In this document: positions 35,944 through 47,172 of the stretch, piece after piece
Layout of the letters: every line of letters begins with the position of its first letter
Position numbering within the stretch: position 1 is the stretch's first letter
Assembly: GCF_000631985.1 (NCBI RefSeq)
Contig: NZ_JFYN01000013.1
Coordinates: 62,001-126,000, forward strand
Length of the DNA stretch: 64,000 bases
From: Pseudomonas sp. RIT288
GTDB taxonomy: Bacteria > Pseudomonadota > Gammaproteobacteria > Pseudomonadales > Pseudomonadaceae
Reading direction: 5' to 3'
Translations under genes and position numbers: made by a program
Notes under the pieces: model-generated
Database searches by the model: none
The model's input: only the letters and a program-made list of their open reading frames with translations
What the model was told of the DNA's origin: nothing

Positions 35944-36253
35944 GACAACCTCGCAGCAGGAGTGAATTGGCTGAAAGGCCGAACTCTATCGCTATAAAAA
36001 ACAGAAATTAAATACCGTTATCGAATATCCATAGCACGCTCACGTTTGCCGTTATGCGCTGATTTAAACAGCCTGAAACAATAAATCTGCCATCGGTTAC
36101 AAGCTGTGGATCAGCCGCCAGCGGGCTGACACCAACGCCGGTCACGGTCTCAAGCCTTGCACCGCGCCTGCGCGAGCAGATCAGCCACGCGTTTAAAAGG
36201 GCGATCAGGCAGCCCACCCTTGGTATCATCGCGCACACTTTTATGACGGTTTG
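35944..36253. other. Intergenic region, no gene seen
   Basis: This 310-bp region between divergent genes should contain the promoters of the binding protein (leftward) and the sulfatase-family protein (rightward). It is AT-rich around 35985-36010. No convincing motif, repeat or small ORF was found. Confidence 0.6.
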
Positions 36254-38485
36254 ATGGCTGGAAGGTCTTTTTTTGTGAGCGTTCTTTTGCGTTGGTTGCG
36301 GCAGCCGCATGCCCGCCTGTTTTCCTTGATTCTACTGGTGCTGATCGTACCGGTGTGCCTGCGCGCGGCGTTGGGCTGGTCGTCGCCGCTGGGCTATTTG
36401 TCCGACCTGGCGATTGGCAGTTTGCTGGTGCTGTTGCTGCATCGCCGCGCGTGGTGGCTGGCGTTGCCGTTGCTGCTGTTCTGGGGGGTGCTGGCGGTGG
36501 CGACGGCCGAACTGGTCAGCGCTGTCGGCCGACTGCCAAATCCTTCCGACCTGCATTACCTGATTGACCCGCAGTTCGTGGAAAACTCCACCGGTGGCGG
36601 CTTTGCCCATCCGGCGCTGGGGGTTGCCCTGTTGCTGGCGCTGCTGTTCTGGTTACTGACGCGTTTCGCCAATCGCGCGCAACCTGCTGCTGCCCTGCCC
36701 CGTGCCGTGTGGGCGGCCCCGGTGCTGCTGTTCGCCGCGCACTGGGGCGTGCAAAACCAATGGCCGAGCGAGGAAGATCCATGGCGCATGTACAACCTGC
36801 CGCATCAGTTGCTCGCCTCGCAAGTCGCCGACCTGCAGTTGCAGGCCGAAGAATGGCTGGACGGTGACGTCGAACCCGCTGCGCCACAGATGGCCGGGCT
36901 GACCGATCTGGATCTCAATGGCCACAAGCTGCTGGCCGCGCCGGGGCAGGCGCGCAACGTGCTGATCATCGCTCTGGAAGGCATTCCCGGCGCGTACGTC
37001 CGCGCCAATCGCGAGGCCATCGGCAGCCATTATCAGGAAGACCTGATGCCCAATCTCAGCCGCTGGGCCGAGCGCGGCATGAACACCCCGGATTACGTGC
37101 TGCATACGCACCAGACCATTCGCGGCCTGTACGCCATGCTCTGCGGCGATTACGACAAGCTCAACAACGGCACGCCCAAAGGCGTGGAGATGCTCACCCA
37201 GCAGGAACGCAATCAGGCCTGCCTGCCAGCGCAGCTGCGACAGCACGGCTTCAGCACCCACTATTTGCAAGGCGCCGGTCTGCGCTTCATGGCCAAAGAC
37301 AAAATCATGCCGCACATCGGTTTCGATGCGACCCATGGTCTGGAATGGTTCAGCAACGCCAACTATCTGGAGTTCCCGTGGGGCAAGGATGACAAGGCGT
37401 TCTTCGAAGGCGCGCTGGATTACGTCGGCCAACTGAAGAAGCAGAAGCAACCGTGGATGCTCACCCTGTTGACCGTCGGCACCCACCAGCCCTACTCCGC
37501 ACCGGAAGAATATCTGGCGCGCTACGAGACGCCGAAACAGGCCGCCGTCGGTTATCTCGACGATGCGCTGGAACAGTTCCTCAGCGGCCTCGAACGTCAA
37601 GGCGTGCTCAAGGACACGCTGGTGGTGATCACCTCGGACGAATCCCACGGCATCGATGGCGTGCGTCTGGCTTCGTCCTGGGGGTTCAACCTGACCCTGG
37701 CGCCGGAACACGAGCAACTGCCGCGACTGAATGCCGGGGTGTACGGTCATGTCGATCTGAGCGCGTCGATCCTCGACTATTTCGACCTGCCGGTGCCGTC
37801 GGCATTGAGCGGCCGTTCGCTGTTCCGCGACTACGACAGCGGACGCGAAATCATGTCCTACACCAACGGCAAGCTGCGCTACCACAACGGCCAGGGGATT
37901 TTCTCCGAGTGCGACATGCCGCGCCGTTGCCGTTACTACGAAAGCCCCGGTTTCATTGCCGAGCGCGCCACCTTCAAGGGCAATGAAAGCAGCCAGCAGG
38001 CCCGACAGATTGCCGCGCGGGCCATGGCGCTGGACCTGTCGCTGCTGCGCACACCGCTCAATCAGCGTTACCAGTTCGGCAGCAACAACGTCATCCCGCT
38101 GCAGGCGCAGATCAACGATGACTGGGCCGACAACCTGATCGGCGCGCAATACCTGGAAATGCCCAAGGGCTCGCACACCCGCGTGCGCCTGACCGTACGA
38201 TCGGTGGACCCGCAGCAGGCGGCGTACATTCAGCTCAAGGCCAAGGAGTTCGAACAGGACGTGCAGCTGGGCCTGCCGACCGAGATGGTCGCCACGGCCG
38301 ATCAGCCGCTGCAGATGGATTTCAGCTTCGACAACCCGCAACAGCGCAAGGCTTTCTCGTTCCATTTGCTGGGTTATGGGCTGGGCGCGGTCGAAGTCAC
38401 GGATTTCAGTGTGATCACCGAGTTGCCGGGGCAGGAAGATCCCCTGGATGCGCTGCCGGATGATGAGACCGCACAATCGAGCTGA
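36254..38485 (+). CDS. LTA synthase-like membrane sulfatase family protein
   Basis: Protein of 743 aa. The N-terminal 170 residues contain about four membrane segments. A periplasmic sulfatase/alkaline-phosphatase-fold domain runs from about residue 230 to 560: NVLIIALEGIPG with metal ligand Glu242, HTHQTIRG with likely nucleophile Thr288, and VVITSDESHG. A C-terminal region of about 150 residues follows. The family transfers phosphoglycerol or phosphoethanolamine to envelope glycans or lipids; the substrate in Pseudomonas is not shown by the sequence. The ATG at 36254 was preferred to a TTG just before it; the GTG at 36275 is an alternative. Confidence 0.87.
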   Translation: MAGRSFFVSVLLRWLRQPHARLFSLILLVLIVPVCLRAALGWSSPLGYLSDLAIGSLLVLLLHRRAWWLALPLLLFWGVLAVATAELVSAVGRLPNPSDLHYLIDPQFVENSTGGGFAHPALGVALLLALLFWLLTRFANRAQPAAALPRAVWAAPVLLFAAHWGVQNQWPSEEDPWRMYNLPHQLLASQVADLQLQAEEWLDGDVEPAAPQMAGLTDLDLNGHKLLAAPGQARNVLIIALEGIPGAYVRANREAIGSHYQEDLMPNLSRWAERGMNTPDYVLHTHQTIRGLYAMLCGDYDKLNNGTPKGVEMLTQQERNQACLPAQLRQHGFSTHYLQGAGLRFMAKDKIMPHIGFDATHGLEWFSNANYLEFPWGKDDKAFFEGALDYVGQLKKQKQPWMLTLLTVGTHQPYSAPEEYLARYETPKQAAVGYLDDALEQFLSGLERQGVLKDTLVVITSDESHGIDGVRLASSWGFNLTLAPEHEQLPRLNAGVYGHVDLSASILDYFDLPVPSALSGRSLFRDYDSGREIMSYTNGKLRYHNGQGIFSECDMPRRCRYYESPGFIAERATFKGNESSQQARQIAARAMALDLSLLRTPLNQRYQFGSNNVIPLQAQINDDWADNLIGAQYLEMPKGSHTRVRLTVRSVDPQQAAYIQLKAKEFEQDVQLGLPTEMVATADQPLQMDFSFDNPQQRKAFSFHLLGYGLGAVEVTDFSVITELPGQEDPLDALPDDETAQSS

Positions 38486-38494
38486 TACCCCCCG

Positions 38495-38602
38495 TGTAGG
38501 AGCTGCCGCAGGCTCGGGCCGCGTTTGGACGATCTCTTGATCTTGAAAAAACAAAATCAAAAGATCGTCCGAACGCGGCCCGAGCCTGCGGCAGCTCCTA
38601 CA
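38495..38602. repeat. REP-type inverted repeat pair
   Basis: Inverted arms of the GTAGGAGCTGCCGCAGG family, extended here by CGGGCCGCGTTTGGACGATC, lie between two convergent genes. It can fold into a hairpin and may act as a bidirectional terminator. Confidence 0.85.
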
Positions 38603-38618
38603 GGGGGGCGAGGGACTA

Positions 38619-40655
38619 TCAGAACGTCGTGCGCAACCCCACCTGAATGCTGCGCCCTTCTGCCGGTGCAATATCGCGCAGGATCGAACTCGCGTAACGC
38701 ACGGTCTGGTTGGTCAGGTTCTCGGCGTTGACGAACGCCAGCCATTTGCTCTGGCCGACATCGAAGTGATACCCCACATTCGCCCCCAGCGTGGTGTAGC
38801 CGTCGGTGCTGCTTTCGTTGGCTGGCACACGGTGCTGCGAGCTGGCGTGTTCGATATCGATCCGTGCCTGCCAGCGATCCAGTTCCCACAGCAAACCGCT
38901 GTTCAAGCGTAACGGCGCGATGCGCGGCAGATCCTCACCGTTGTCGAGGTTCTTGGCGCGGGTGTAATCGCCCGACAGCTCCAGCGCGAACTTGCCGTAG
39001 GCATTTTCGCCAAGCGTCCAGCGATCCTGCGCTTCGATGCCGGTGAAACGTGCACGTACGCCCGAATAGGTATATTCGGGAATCCCGCCAGCATCCTCTT
39101 CGCCTTCGTCATTCAGTGTGCGACCAGTGCCGAGCAAGCCGATGTAGTTGGAGAAGTGGCTATAGAACACGCCGACACTGCCTTTGTGCGTACCGTTGTC
39201 GAAACGCAGCGCGAGGTCGCTGGACACGGCTTTTTCTTTCGACAGGCCGGCATCGCCGACTTCATAGGTGCCCGTCGCGACGTGGGCGCCGTTGGCGTAC
39301 AACTCGTAGAAGGTCGGCGCGCGCTCGGTGTAGCCGAGTGTCGCGGCGACCGACCAGATCGGCGTCAGCGTGTAAACCGCGCCGGACGACAAGCTGCCGG
39401 CGGTGAAACTGCTGGAGCGCTCGGCATTGGCAAAGCGCTCGTTGCCTTTGGCATCCGGGTCGACTGTGGTGTGTTCGAGGCGTCCGCCGAGGGTGAACAG
39501 CAGACGCTCGGTGGCTTGCAGCTCTTCCAGAATGAACAGTGCGCCGGCGTCGGTATCGGTGTGCGGCACAAAGGCTTCTTCGCCCAGCGCCGAGAATTCG
39601 TTGCGGCTGACCTGAGCGCCGATCACCCCGTTGAACGCTCCCAACGGCTGGTGCCTGGCCTCGACCCGCGCTTCGTAGCCCTTGTTCTTGAAGGTGGTGC
39701 CGACTTCACCGCCCTCGATTTCCCGGTGCTGGTAATCGGTGTAGCCGGCGTCGAGCTTGACCGAGCTGAACGGGCCGTCGAGGTTGCGGATTTCCGAGGC
39801 GAAGGCGTAGTGCTCCTGCTGCATGCGAATGCGCACGTCGTCTTCGGCTGGTGAGCCGTAGTTCGAATCGTAATTGCTGTAGGACAGACCGGCGTAACCG
39901 TCATCCCAGGTGTAGGAACTACCGACGGCACCGCCATCCTGCCGTCCGTCGCTGTTGGCCAGCCGATGCTTGCGCGAGTCGCCGTCGTCGTTGGCGCGTG
40001 CCGCGCCGGTCTTGGCGTAACCGGGAATCTTCAGGTCATTGAACTCGCGGGCGCTGGCGTCCAGGTGCAAGGCGAACTGACCGTTGCCGGCCTCCAGTTT
40101 TCCGGCGCTGCTGCGGGTGGTGTCGGCGCCGCCGTAACGCAACTCGCCGGCCCCGTGGATGCCGTCGATGGCTTCAGTGGGGATGCGGTTATCGAAGGTG
40201 TTGACCACGCCGCCGATCGCACTGCCGCCATAGAGCAGCGCCGCCGGGCCCCGGACGATTTCAATGCGTTCGACGTTGACCGGATCCAGCGGCACCGCGT
40301 GATCGTAGGACAGCGACGAGGCGTCCAGCGCGCCGACGCCGTTACGCAGAATGCGAATGCGGTCACCGTCCTGCCCGCGAATGATCGGCCGACTCGCGCC
40401 CGGGCCGAAGTACGACGAAGACACGCCGGGCTGTTTGTTCAGCGTCTCGCCGAGGCTGCCCTTCTGCTGCAACGTGAGGTCGTCGCCGCTGAGCACGGTC
40501 GAGGGCGATGCGAGGGTCTGGCTGCCCAAAGGATTGCCGGTGATGACTTGCGGTTGCAGTTCGAGCGGTTCGGCGGCGAACACGGGTGAAGCGATCAGCA
40601 GCGCGGCGGCCAGAGGCGTCAGGCGTCGTTGAAGGGGCTGGGAACGGGCAGGCAT
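38619..40655 (-). CDS. znuD: TonB-dependent outer-membrane receptor, probable zinc receptor ZnuD
   Basis: Protein of 678 aa. The signal peptide ends ASPVFA-AEP. The plug domain (residues about 30-150) contains RPIIRGQDGDRIRILRNGV and RGPAALLYGGSAIGGVVN. The barrel ends at the C-terminal Phe of VGLRTTF. The plug and the AEDDVRIRM-type loops resemble ZnuD of Neisseria and its Pseudomonas homologue. A Zur-box-like palindrome (40741-40757) lies 86 bp upstream, supporting zinc uptake under Zur control. The start ATG at 40655 begins the signal peptide; the frame is open further upstream but that part includes the operator. Confidence 0.85.
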   Translation of the reverse strand: MPARSQPLQRRLTPLAAALLIASPVFAAEPLELQPQVITGNPLGSQTLASPSTVLSGDDLTLQQKGSLGETLNKQPGVSSSYFGPGASRPIIRGQDGDRIRILRNGVGALDASSLSYDHAVPLDPVNVERIEIVRGPAALLYGGSAIGGVVNTFDNRIPTEAIDGIHGAGELRYGGADTTRSSAGKLEAGNGQFALHLDASAREFNDLKIPGYAKTGAARANDDGDSRKHRLANSDGRQDGGAVGSSYTWDDGYAGLSYSNYDSNYGSPAEDDVRIRMQQEHYAFASEIRNLDGPFSSVKLDAGYTDYQHREIEGGEVGTTFKNKGYEARVEARHQPLGAFNGVIGAQVSRNEFSALGEEAFVPHTDTDAGALFILEELQATERLLFTLGGRLEHTTVDPDAKGNERFANAERSSSFTAGSLSSGAVYTLTPIWSVAATLGYTERAPTFYELYANGAHVATGTYEVGDAGLSKEKAVSSDLALRFDNGTHKGSVGVFYSHFSNYIGLLGTGRTLNDEGEEDAGGIPEYTYSGVRARFTGIEAQDRWTLGENAYGKFALELSGDYTRAKNLDNGEDLPRIAPLRLNSGLLWELDRWQARIDIEHASSQHRVPANESSTDGYTTLGANVGYHFDVGQSKWLAFVNAENLTNQTVRYASSILRDIAPAEGRSIQVGLRTTF

Positions 40656-40980
40656 TTCAGAACTTCCGTGAGCAGAAAAGTGAGGATCGCTGCCGGCGTT
40701 TGGCAAATAACGCTGGCAGAAACAGAATGAAATCTTTTTTATGTTATACAATAACATTTCTTTCTGTCATCACGATTTTCCGCAGAAAGCGCTCAAGAAC
40801 AAGGATCTACAGATCTGCCATGAGGGTTTGGCCGCCTGCGCAACAACAAAAAACCGCTGAAAGACTGCGCCTATCAGCCTCCAATAGTCGGCCTATTAGC
40901 TGGTTGCCCGAGTCGGGTCTAGCCTTACTAGTCCGAAGTCGGCATGAGCCGGCCGCACAAGACCTGATAAGGATCCGAAC
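40656..40980. other. Divergent intergenic region znuD-katG
   Basis: This 325-bp region serves both genes. It contains the Zur-box-like dyad (40741-40757) on the znuD side and a short dyad AATAG-TCGGC-CTATT (40883-40897) on the katG side. No ORF was recognised. Confidence 0.65.
40741..40757. promoter_or_regulatory. Zur-box-like operator
   Basis: The perfect palindrome ATGTTATACAATAACAT agrees closely with the TGTTATA-N2-ATAACA pattern reported for Zur sites in Pseudomonas. It is placed to block the promoter of the receptor gene starting at 40655 when zinc is sufficient. Confidence 0.82.
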
Positions 40981-43251
<2,271 letters not shown>

Positions 43252-43252
43252 C

Positions 43253-43344
43253 TGTAGGAGCTGCGGCACACTGCGATCTTTTGATCTTGATTTAAAAAAC
43301 CGGAATCAAAAGATCGCAGCCTCGTTTCACTCGACAGCTCCTAC
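43253..43344. repeat. REP-type inverted repeat, partly degraded
   Basis: Arms beginning TGTAGGAGCTG and ending CAGCTCCTAC flank an inner ATCAAAAGATCGCAG match. The outer part of the right arm has diverged (GCCTCGTTTCACTCGA). It lies between convergent katG and pepN. Confidence 0.75.
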
Positions 43345-43383
43345 GGGGTTTTGTGTTTCCCGGAGATATTGATCAGGCGAGCG

Positions 43384-46041
43384 TTACGCCAGGCTTTTGC
43401 TCACCACTTCGTACACGTCGCTCGACAACTGCCCCGAAGCCAGAATCCGCTCCAGCTCAGCCTTCATCAACGCCTGACGGGCGCTGTCGTATTTACGCCA
43501 GCGAGTCAGTGGCGCCAGTTGCCGCGAAGCGATCTGCGGGTTGAAGCCGTTCAGTTCGATCACCAGATCCGCGAGGAAGCGGTAGCCCGAGCCGTCGGCG
43601 GCGTGGAAGTTGATCAGGTTCTGCCCGGCAAACGCGCCGACCAGCGCACGCACCTTGTTCGGGTTCTTGATGTTGAACGCCGGGTGCTGCATCAGAGCCT
43701 TCACCCGCGCCAGACCGCCCGGCAGTGTGCTGCCGGCCTGCACGCTGAACCACTGATCCATGACCAGCGGATTGTCTTTGAAGTGCTCGGCGAAAGTCGC
43801 CAGCGCTTTGGCTTTCTGTTCTTCGAACGGCGAGTTGACCAGCACCGCCAGCGCGGTCAGGCGCTCGGTCATGTTGTCGCTGTTTTCGAACTGTTCTTGC
43901 GTAGCGGCCAGCACTTGCGGCTTGCCGCTGAGCATCAGGTACGACAGCGCAATGTTCTGCAACGCACGACGGGCAAAGTGCTCGGCCTCGGCCACATACG
44001 GCGTCTGCTTCGACAGATCGCGGTTGGCCTGATAACGCAGCCACAGCGCTTCAAACAGGTTGTCCGCCAGTTGCTTGCGGGCAAACTCGCGAGCGGTGTG
44101 GATCGCCTCGACATCCGCCACTTCGCTGATTTCGGTCAGATACGCTTCGCTCGGCAGCGAAAGCATTTCGGCGACCATGGCCTGATCCAGCGACTCGTCG
44201 GACAGCACGGTTTTCAGCGCCGAGACCAGACGCGGATCGAGCACCAGGCTCTCGCCCTTCTGCTGCTGCGCGATCAGCTCTTGCAGCACCTGCACTGATA
44301 GCTGCTGACCGGCATCCCAGCGGTTGAAGCCGTCGCTGTCGTGCTGCATCAGGAACATCAATTGGTCGCGGTTGTACGGGAAGCTCAGTTTCACCGGCGC
44401 CGAGAAACCACGCAGCAACGATGGCAGCGGCTGTTCAGCGATGTCGACGAAGGTAAAGGTCTGCTCGGCCTCGGTCACCGAGATCACGCGGGTTGTGCCT
44501 TGCGCCGACGCTTCACCGGCCAGACGCAGGGCAATCTCGTTGCCTTTGCTGTCGAGCAGACCGAGTTCGACCGGGATCACGAACGGCAGCTTTTCCACTT
44601 TGTCCGGGGTTTCCGGGCAACTCTGGCGGAAGGTCAGGCTGTAGGTTTTCGCCGCGGCGTCGTAGGACTCGCTGACCACCAGACGCGGCGTGCCGGCCTG
44701 GCTGTACCAGCGTTTGAACTGGGTCAGATCGACAGCGTTGGCGTCTTCCATGGCCTTGACGAAATCGTCGCAGGTCACGGCCTGGCCGTCGTGGCGTTCG
44801 AAGTACAGGTCACTGCCCTTGCGGAAACCTTCGGCGCCCAGCAGGGTGTGGATCATACCGACCACTTCCGAGCCTTTTTCGTACACGGTCAGGGTGTAGA
44901 AGTTGGAAATCTCGATGAAGCTGTCCGGGCGCACCGCGTGGGCCATAGGGCCGGCATCTTCGGCGAACTGGTGGGTACGCAGGTACGCCACGTCCTGAAT
45001 GCGCTTGACCGTGGCCGAGTTCATGTCCGAAGAGAAACCGGCGTCACGGAACACGGTGAAACCTTCCTTGAGCGACAGCTGGAACCAGTCGCGGCAGGTC
45101 ACGCGGTTACCCGACCAGTTGTGGAAGTATTCGTGGGCGACGATGGCCTCGACCCGCTGATGCGCGGCGTCGGTGGCGGTTTCGGCGCGGGCCAGCACGG
45201 CGCTGGAGTTGAAGATGTTGAGGCCCTTGTTCTCCATCGCCCCCATGTTGAAGTCGTTGACGGCGACGATCATGAAGATGTCCAGATCGTACTCGCGACC
45301 GTAGACCTCTTCGTCCCAGCGCATCGACTTCTTCAGGCTGTTCATCGCGTGCTGGCACTTGTCGATGTTTTCCGGCTCGACGTAGATGCGCAGTGCGACA
45401 TTGCGCTGGGTCATGGTGGTGAAGGTGTCTTCGACACACCACAAATCACCAGCCACCAGCGCGAACAGATACGCCGGCTTCATGAACGGGTCTTCCCAGG
45501 TCGCCCAGTGCCGGCCATCTTCGCCAGGGCCGGAGGCAATCGGGTTGCCGTTGGACAGCAGCACCGGATAGCTGTGCTGCTCGGCGACCACCGTGGTAGT
45601 GAACTTGCTCATCACGTCCGGGCGGTCGAGGTAATAGGTGATCTTGCGGAAGCCTTCGGCCTCGCACTGGGTGCAGAACATCGTGCCGGACTTGTACAGG
45701 CCTTCCAGCGCGGTGTTGGTTTCCGGGTGAATCCTGACGCTGGTATCGACCGTGAAGCTGGCGCTGGCCGGTTGCAGGGTCAGGGTGTTTTCGCTCAGCT
45801 GATAATCGCCGGCGCTCAATTCCTGGTCAGCCAGGGTTACCGACAGCAGCTCCAGTTGCTGGCCGTCGAGCACCAGCGGCGGCAGGCCCGGGCCACGCTC
45901 CGGGTTGCGGCGCATCACCAGTTGCGCGTGGACCAGGCTGTGATCCTCGAACAGCTCGAAGGTCAGGTGCGTCTCGTCGATCAGGTACTCGGGCGCCTGA
46001 TAGTCCTTCAGGTAAATCATCTTCGGTTGTTCGGTGCGCAT
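43384..46041 (-). CDS. pepN: Aminopeptidase N
   Basis: M1-family zinc metallopeptidase of 885 aa, the usual length of the proteobacterial enzyme. The exopeptidase motif GAMEN is at residues 267-271; zinc ligands are His303, His307 (HEYFH) and Glu326 (LKEG). It releases N-terminal residues from peptides in the cytoplasm. Last gene of the nadK-glpG group, starting 10 bp after the DUF2797 gene. Confidence 0.98.
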   Translation of the reverse strand: MRTEQPKMIYLKDYQAPEYLIDETHLTFELFEDHSLVHAQLVMRRNPERGPGLPPLVLDGQQLELLSVTLADQELSAGDYQLSENTLTLQPASASFTVDTSVRIHPETNTALEGLYKSGTMFCTQCEAEGFRKITYYLDRPDVMSKFTTTVVAEQHSYPVLLSNGNPIASGPGEDGRHWATWEDPFMKPAYLFALVAGDLWCVEDTFTTMTQRNVALRIYVEPENIDKCQHAMNSLKKSMRWDEEVYGREYDLDIFMIVAVNDFNMGAMENKGLNIFNSSAVLARAETATDAAHQRVEAIVAHEYFHNWSGNRVTCRDWFQLSLKEGFTVFRDAGFSSDMNSATVKRIQDVAYLRTHQFAEDAGPMAHAVRPDSFIEISNFYTLTVYEKGSEVVGMIHTLLGAEGFRKGSDLYFERHDGQAVTCDDFVKAMEDANAVDLTQFKRWYSQAGTPRLVVSESYDAAAKTYSLTFRQSCPETPDKVEKLPFVIPVELGLLDSKGNEIALRLAGEASAQGTTRVISVTEAEQTFTFVDIAEQPLPSLLRGFSAPVKLSFPYNRDQLMFLMQHDSDGFNRWDAGQQLSVQVLQELIAQQQKGESLVLDPRLVSALKTVLSDESLDQAMVAEMLSLPSEAYLTEISEVADVEAIHTAREFARKQLADNLFEALWLRYQANRDLSKQTPYVAEAEHFARRALQNIALSYLMLSGKPQVLAATQEQFENSDNMTERLTALAVLVNSPFEEQKAKALATFAEHFKDNPLVMDQWFSVQAGSTLPGGLARVKALMQHPAFNIKNPNKVRALVGAFAGQNLINFHAADGSGYRFLADLVIELNGFNPQIASRQLAPLTRWRKYDSARQALMKAELERILASGQLSSDVYEVVSKSLA

Positions 46042-46051
46042 GCTGGAATCC

Positions 46052-46849
46052 TTATTGATGCACGGCGAGCTGGTAGGCCGTGTATTTACGAATGTTGATC
46101 ACGCCGGTGTCAAAAATCAGGTACTGACCCTTGATCCCCAGCAGCGTGCCTTCGGCAATCGGGTTCTTGTCCAGGTTGAAGCTGACGATTTTGGCCGGGT
46201 ATTGCTCGACCGGATAGCGGATTTCGAGCGGTTCTACATCGGCAATCGTCTGAATTGCCTGTAGGCCGAATCGCTGTTGCAGGCCTTGCAAGCCCTCGGC
46301 GCAGCTTTCAAACAGTTGATCGCGCACCTGAGCCAGGTCCACCGCCGCCGCATCGCCCTTGAGCAACGCGCGCCAATTGGTCTTGTCGGCCACCTGACTG
46401 CGGAACAGGTCTTCGACGAAGCCCGACTGCTGGCGCGTCGATACGCGCATGATCGGCAGCGCCTGACTTGCGCCCTGATCGAGCCAGCGGGTCGGCAACT
46501 GGGTAGCGCGGGTGATGCCGACCTTGATCCCCGACGAGTTGGCCAGATACACCACATGATCAGTCATGCAGAACTTCTGACCCCACTCTGGCTCCCGGCA
46601 GGTGCCGGCCTCGAAGTGGCAACGCTCCGGGCTCATGATGCAGATGTCGCACTGCGCCAGTTTGGTCATGCACGGGTAGCAGTAACCCTGGCTGAAACTG
46701 GTTTTGGTCTTGCGCCCGCAATGAGTGCAATGAATCGCCCCCAGGTACTCCAGACGCACCGTGGTGCCGATCATGGGATTGACCGGCACCTCGACGTCAT
46801 CCAGACGAAACGCGTATTGCACATTCGGCCCGTCCAGGCGCGCCGACAT
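46052..46849 (-). CDS. DUF2797 family protein with cysteine-rich N-terminus
   Basis: Protein of 265 aa, known in Pseudomonas beside pepN, function unknown. Residues 41-94 hold nine cysteines including CTHC, CYPC and CDIC pairs, so at least one zinc site is likely. Residues about 99-125 (VVYLANSSGIKVGITR, then RWLDQGA) resemble the start of a GIY-YIG fold. The ATG at 46849 was chosen because it follows the DUF1315 stop by 29 bp; the frame is open to 46939 but would overlap that gene. Confidence 0.85.
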   Translation of the reverse strand: MSARLDGPNVQYAFRLDDVEVPVNPMIGTTVRLEYLGAIHCTHCGRKTKTSFSQGYCYPCMTKLAQCDICIMSPERCHFEAGTCREPEWGQKFCMTDHVVYLANSSGIKVGITRATQLPTRWLDQGASQALPIMRVSTRQQSGFVEDLFRSQVADKTNWRALLKGDAAAVDLAQVRDQLFESCAEGLQGLQQRFGLQAIQTIADVEPLEIRYPVEQYPAKIVSFNLDKNPIAEGTLLGIKGQYLIFDTGVINIRKYTAYQLAVHQ

Positions 46850-46878
46850 TTTGCTGATTGCACCGCGGCCAATCTCGA

Positions 46879-47139
46879 TCAATGGATGGCATCCGACTTG
46901 AACAGGATGTTCGGCACTTCGATCGACTTCGACGCACATTCCTGCGGGCCCATGTAACCGGTGCGCTGATCTTCAGGCAGGTTCTGGATTTCCCAGGCGA
47001 TCATCGCCTGCAGCGACAGCTCGCGCTGTTCGGCGGTGAGTTTGCCACCGTCGGACCACTTGCCGATTTCCACGGCCAGTTTCAGGCTCTCGTAGATGTC
47101 CGGGGTGATGTTGTTGATCATGTCGTTAAAAGAGGACAT
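46879..47139 (-). CDS. DUF1315 (YeaC-like) family protein
   Basis: Protein of 86 aa with MIAWEIQNLPEDQRTGY and the opening SFNDMINNITPDIYESLKLAVEIGKW split over two helices, as in the YeaC family. The role is unknown. It lies between glpG and the DUF2797 gene in the same order as in other pseudomonads. Confidence 0.87.
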   Translation of the reverse strand: MSSFNDMINNITPDIYESLKLAVEIGKWSDGGKLTAEQRELSLQAMIAWEIQNLPEDQRTGYMGPQECASKSIEVPNILFKSDAIH

Positions 47140-47172
47140 CAGGGTCTCCGTGCTCTTTATTCACTTAAAATT

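Noticed and set aside
36653..38671. A 672-codon open frame on the minus strand
   Set aside because: It is antisense to the sulfatase-family gene, whose product has clear motifs and membrane segments, and it runs through a REP repeat.
44341..46098. A 585-codon open frame on the plus strand
   Set aside because: It is antisense to pepN, which has all M1 peptidase motifs.
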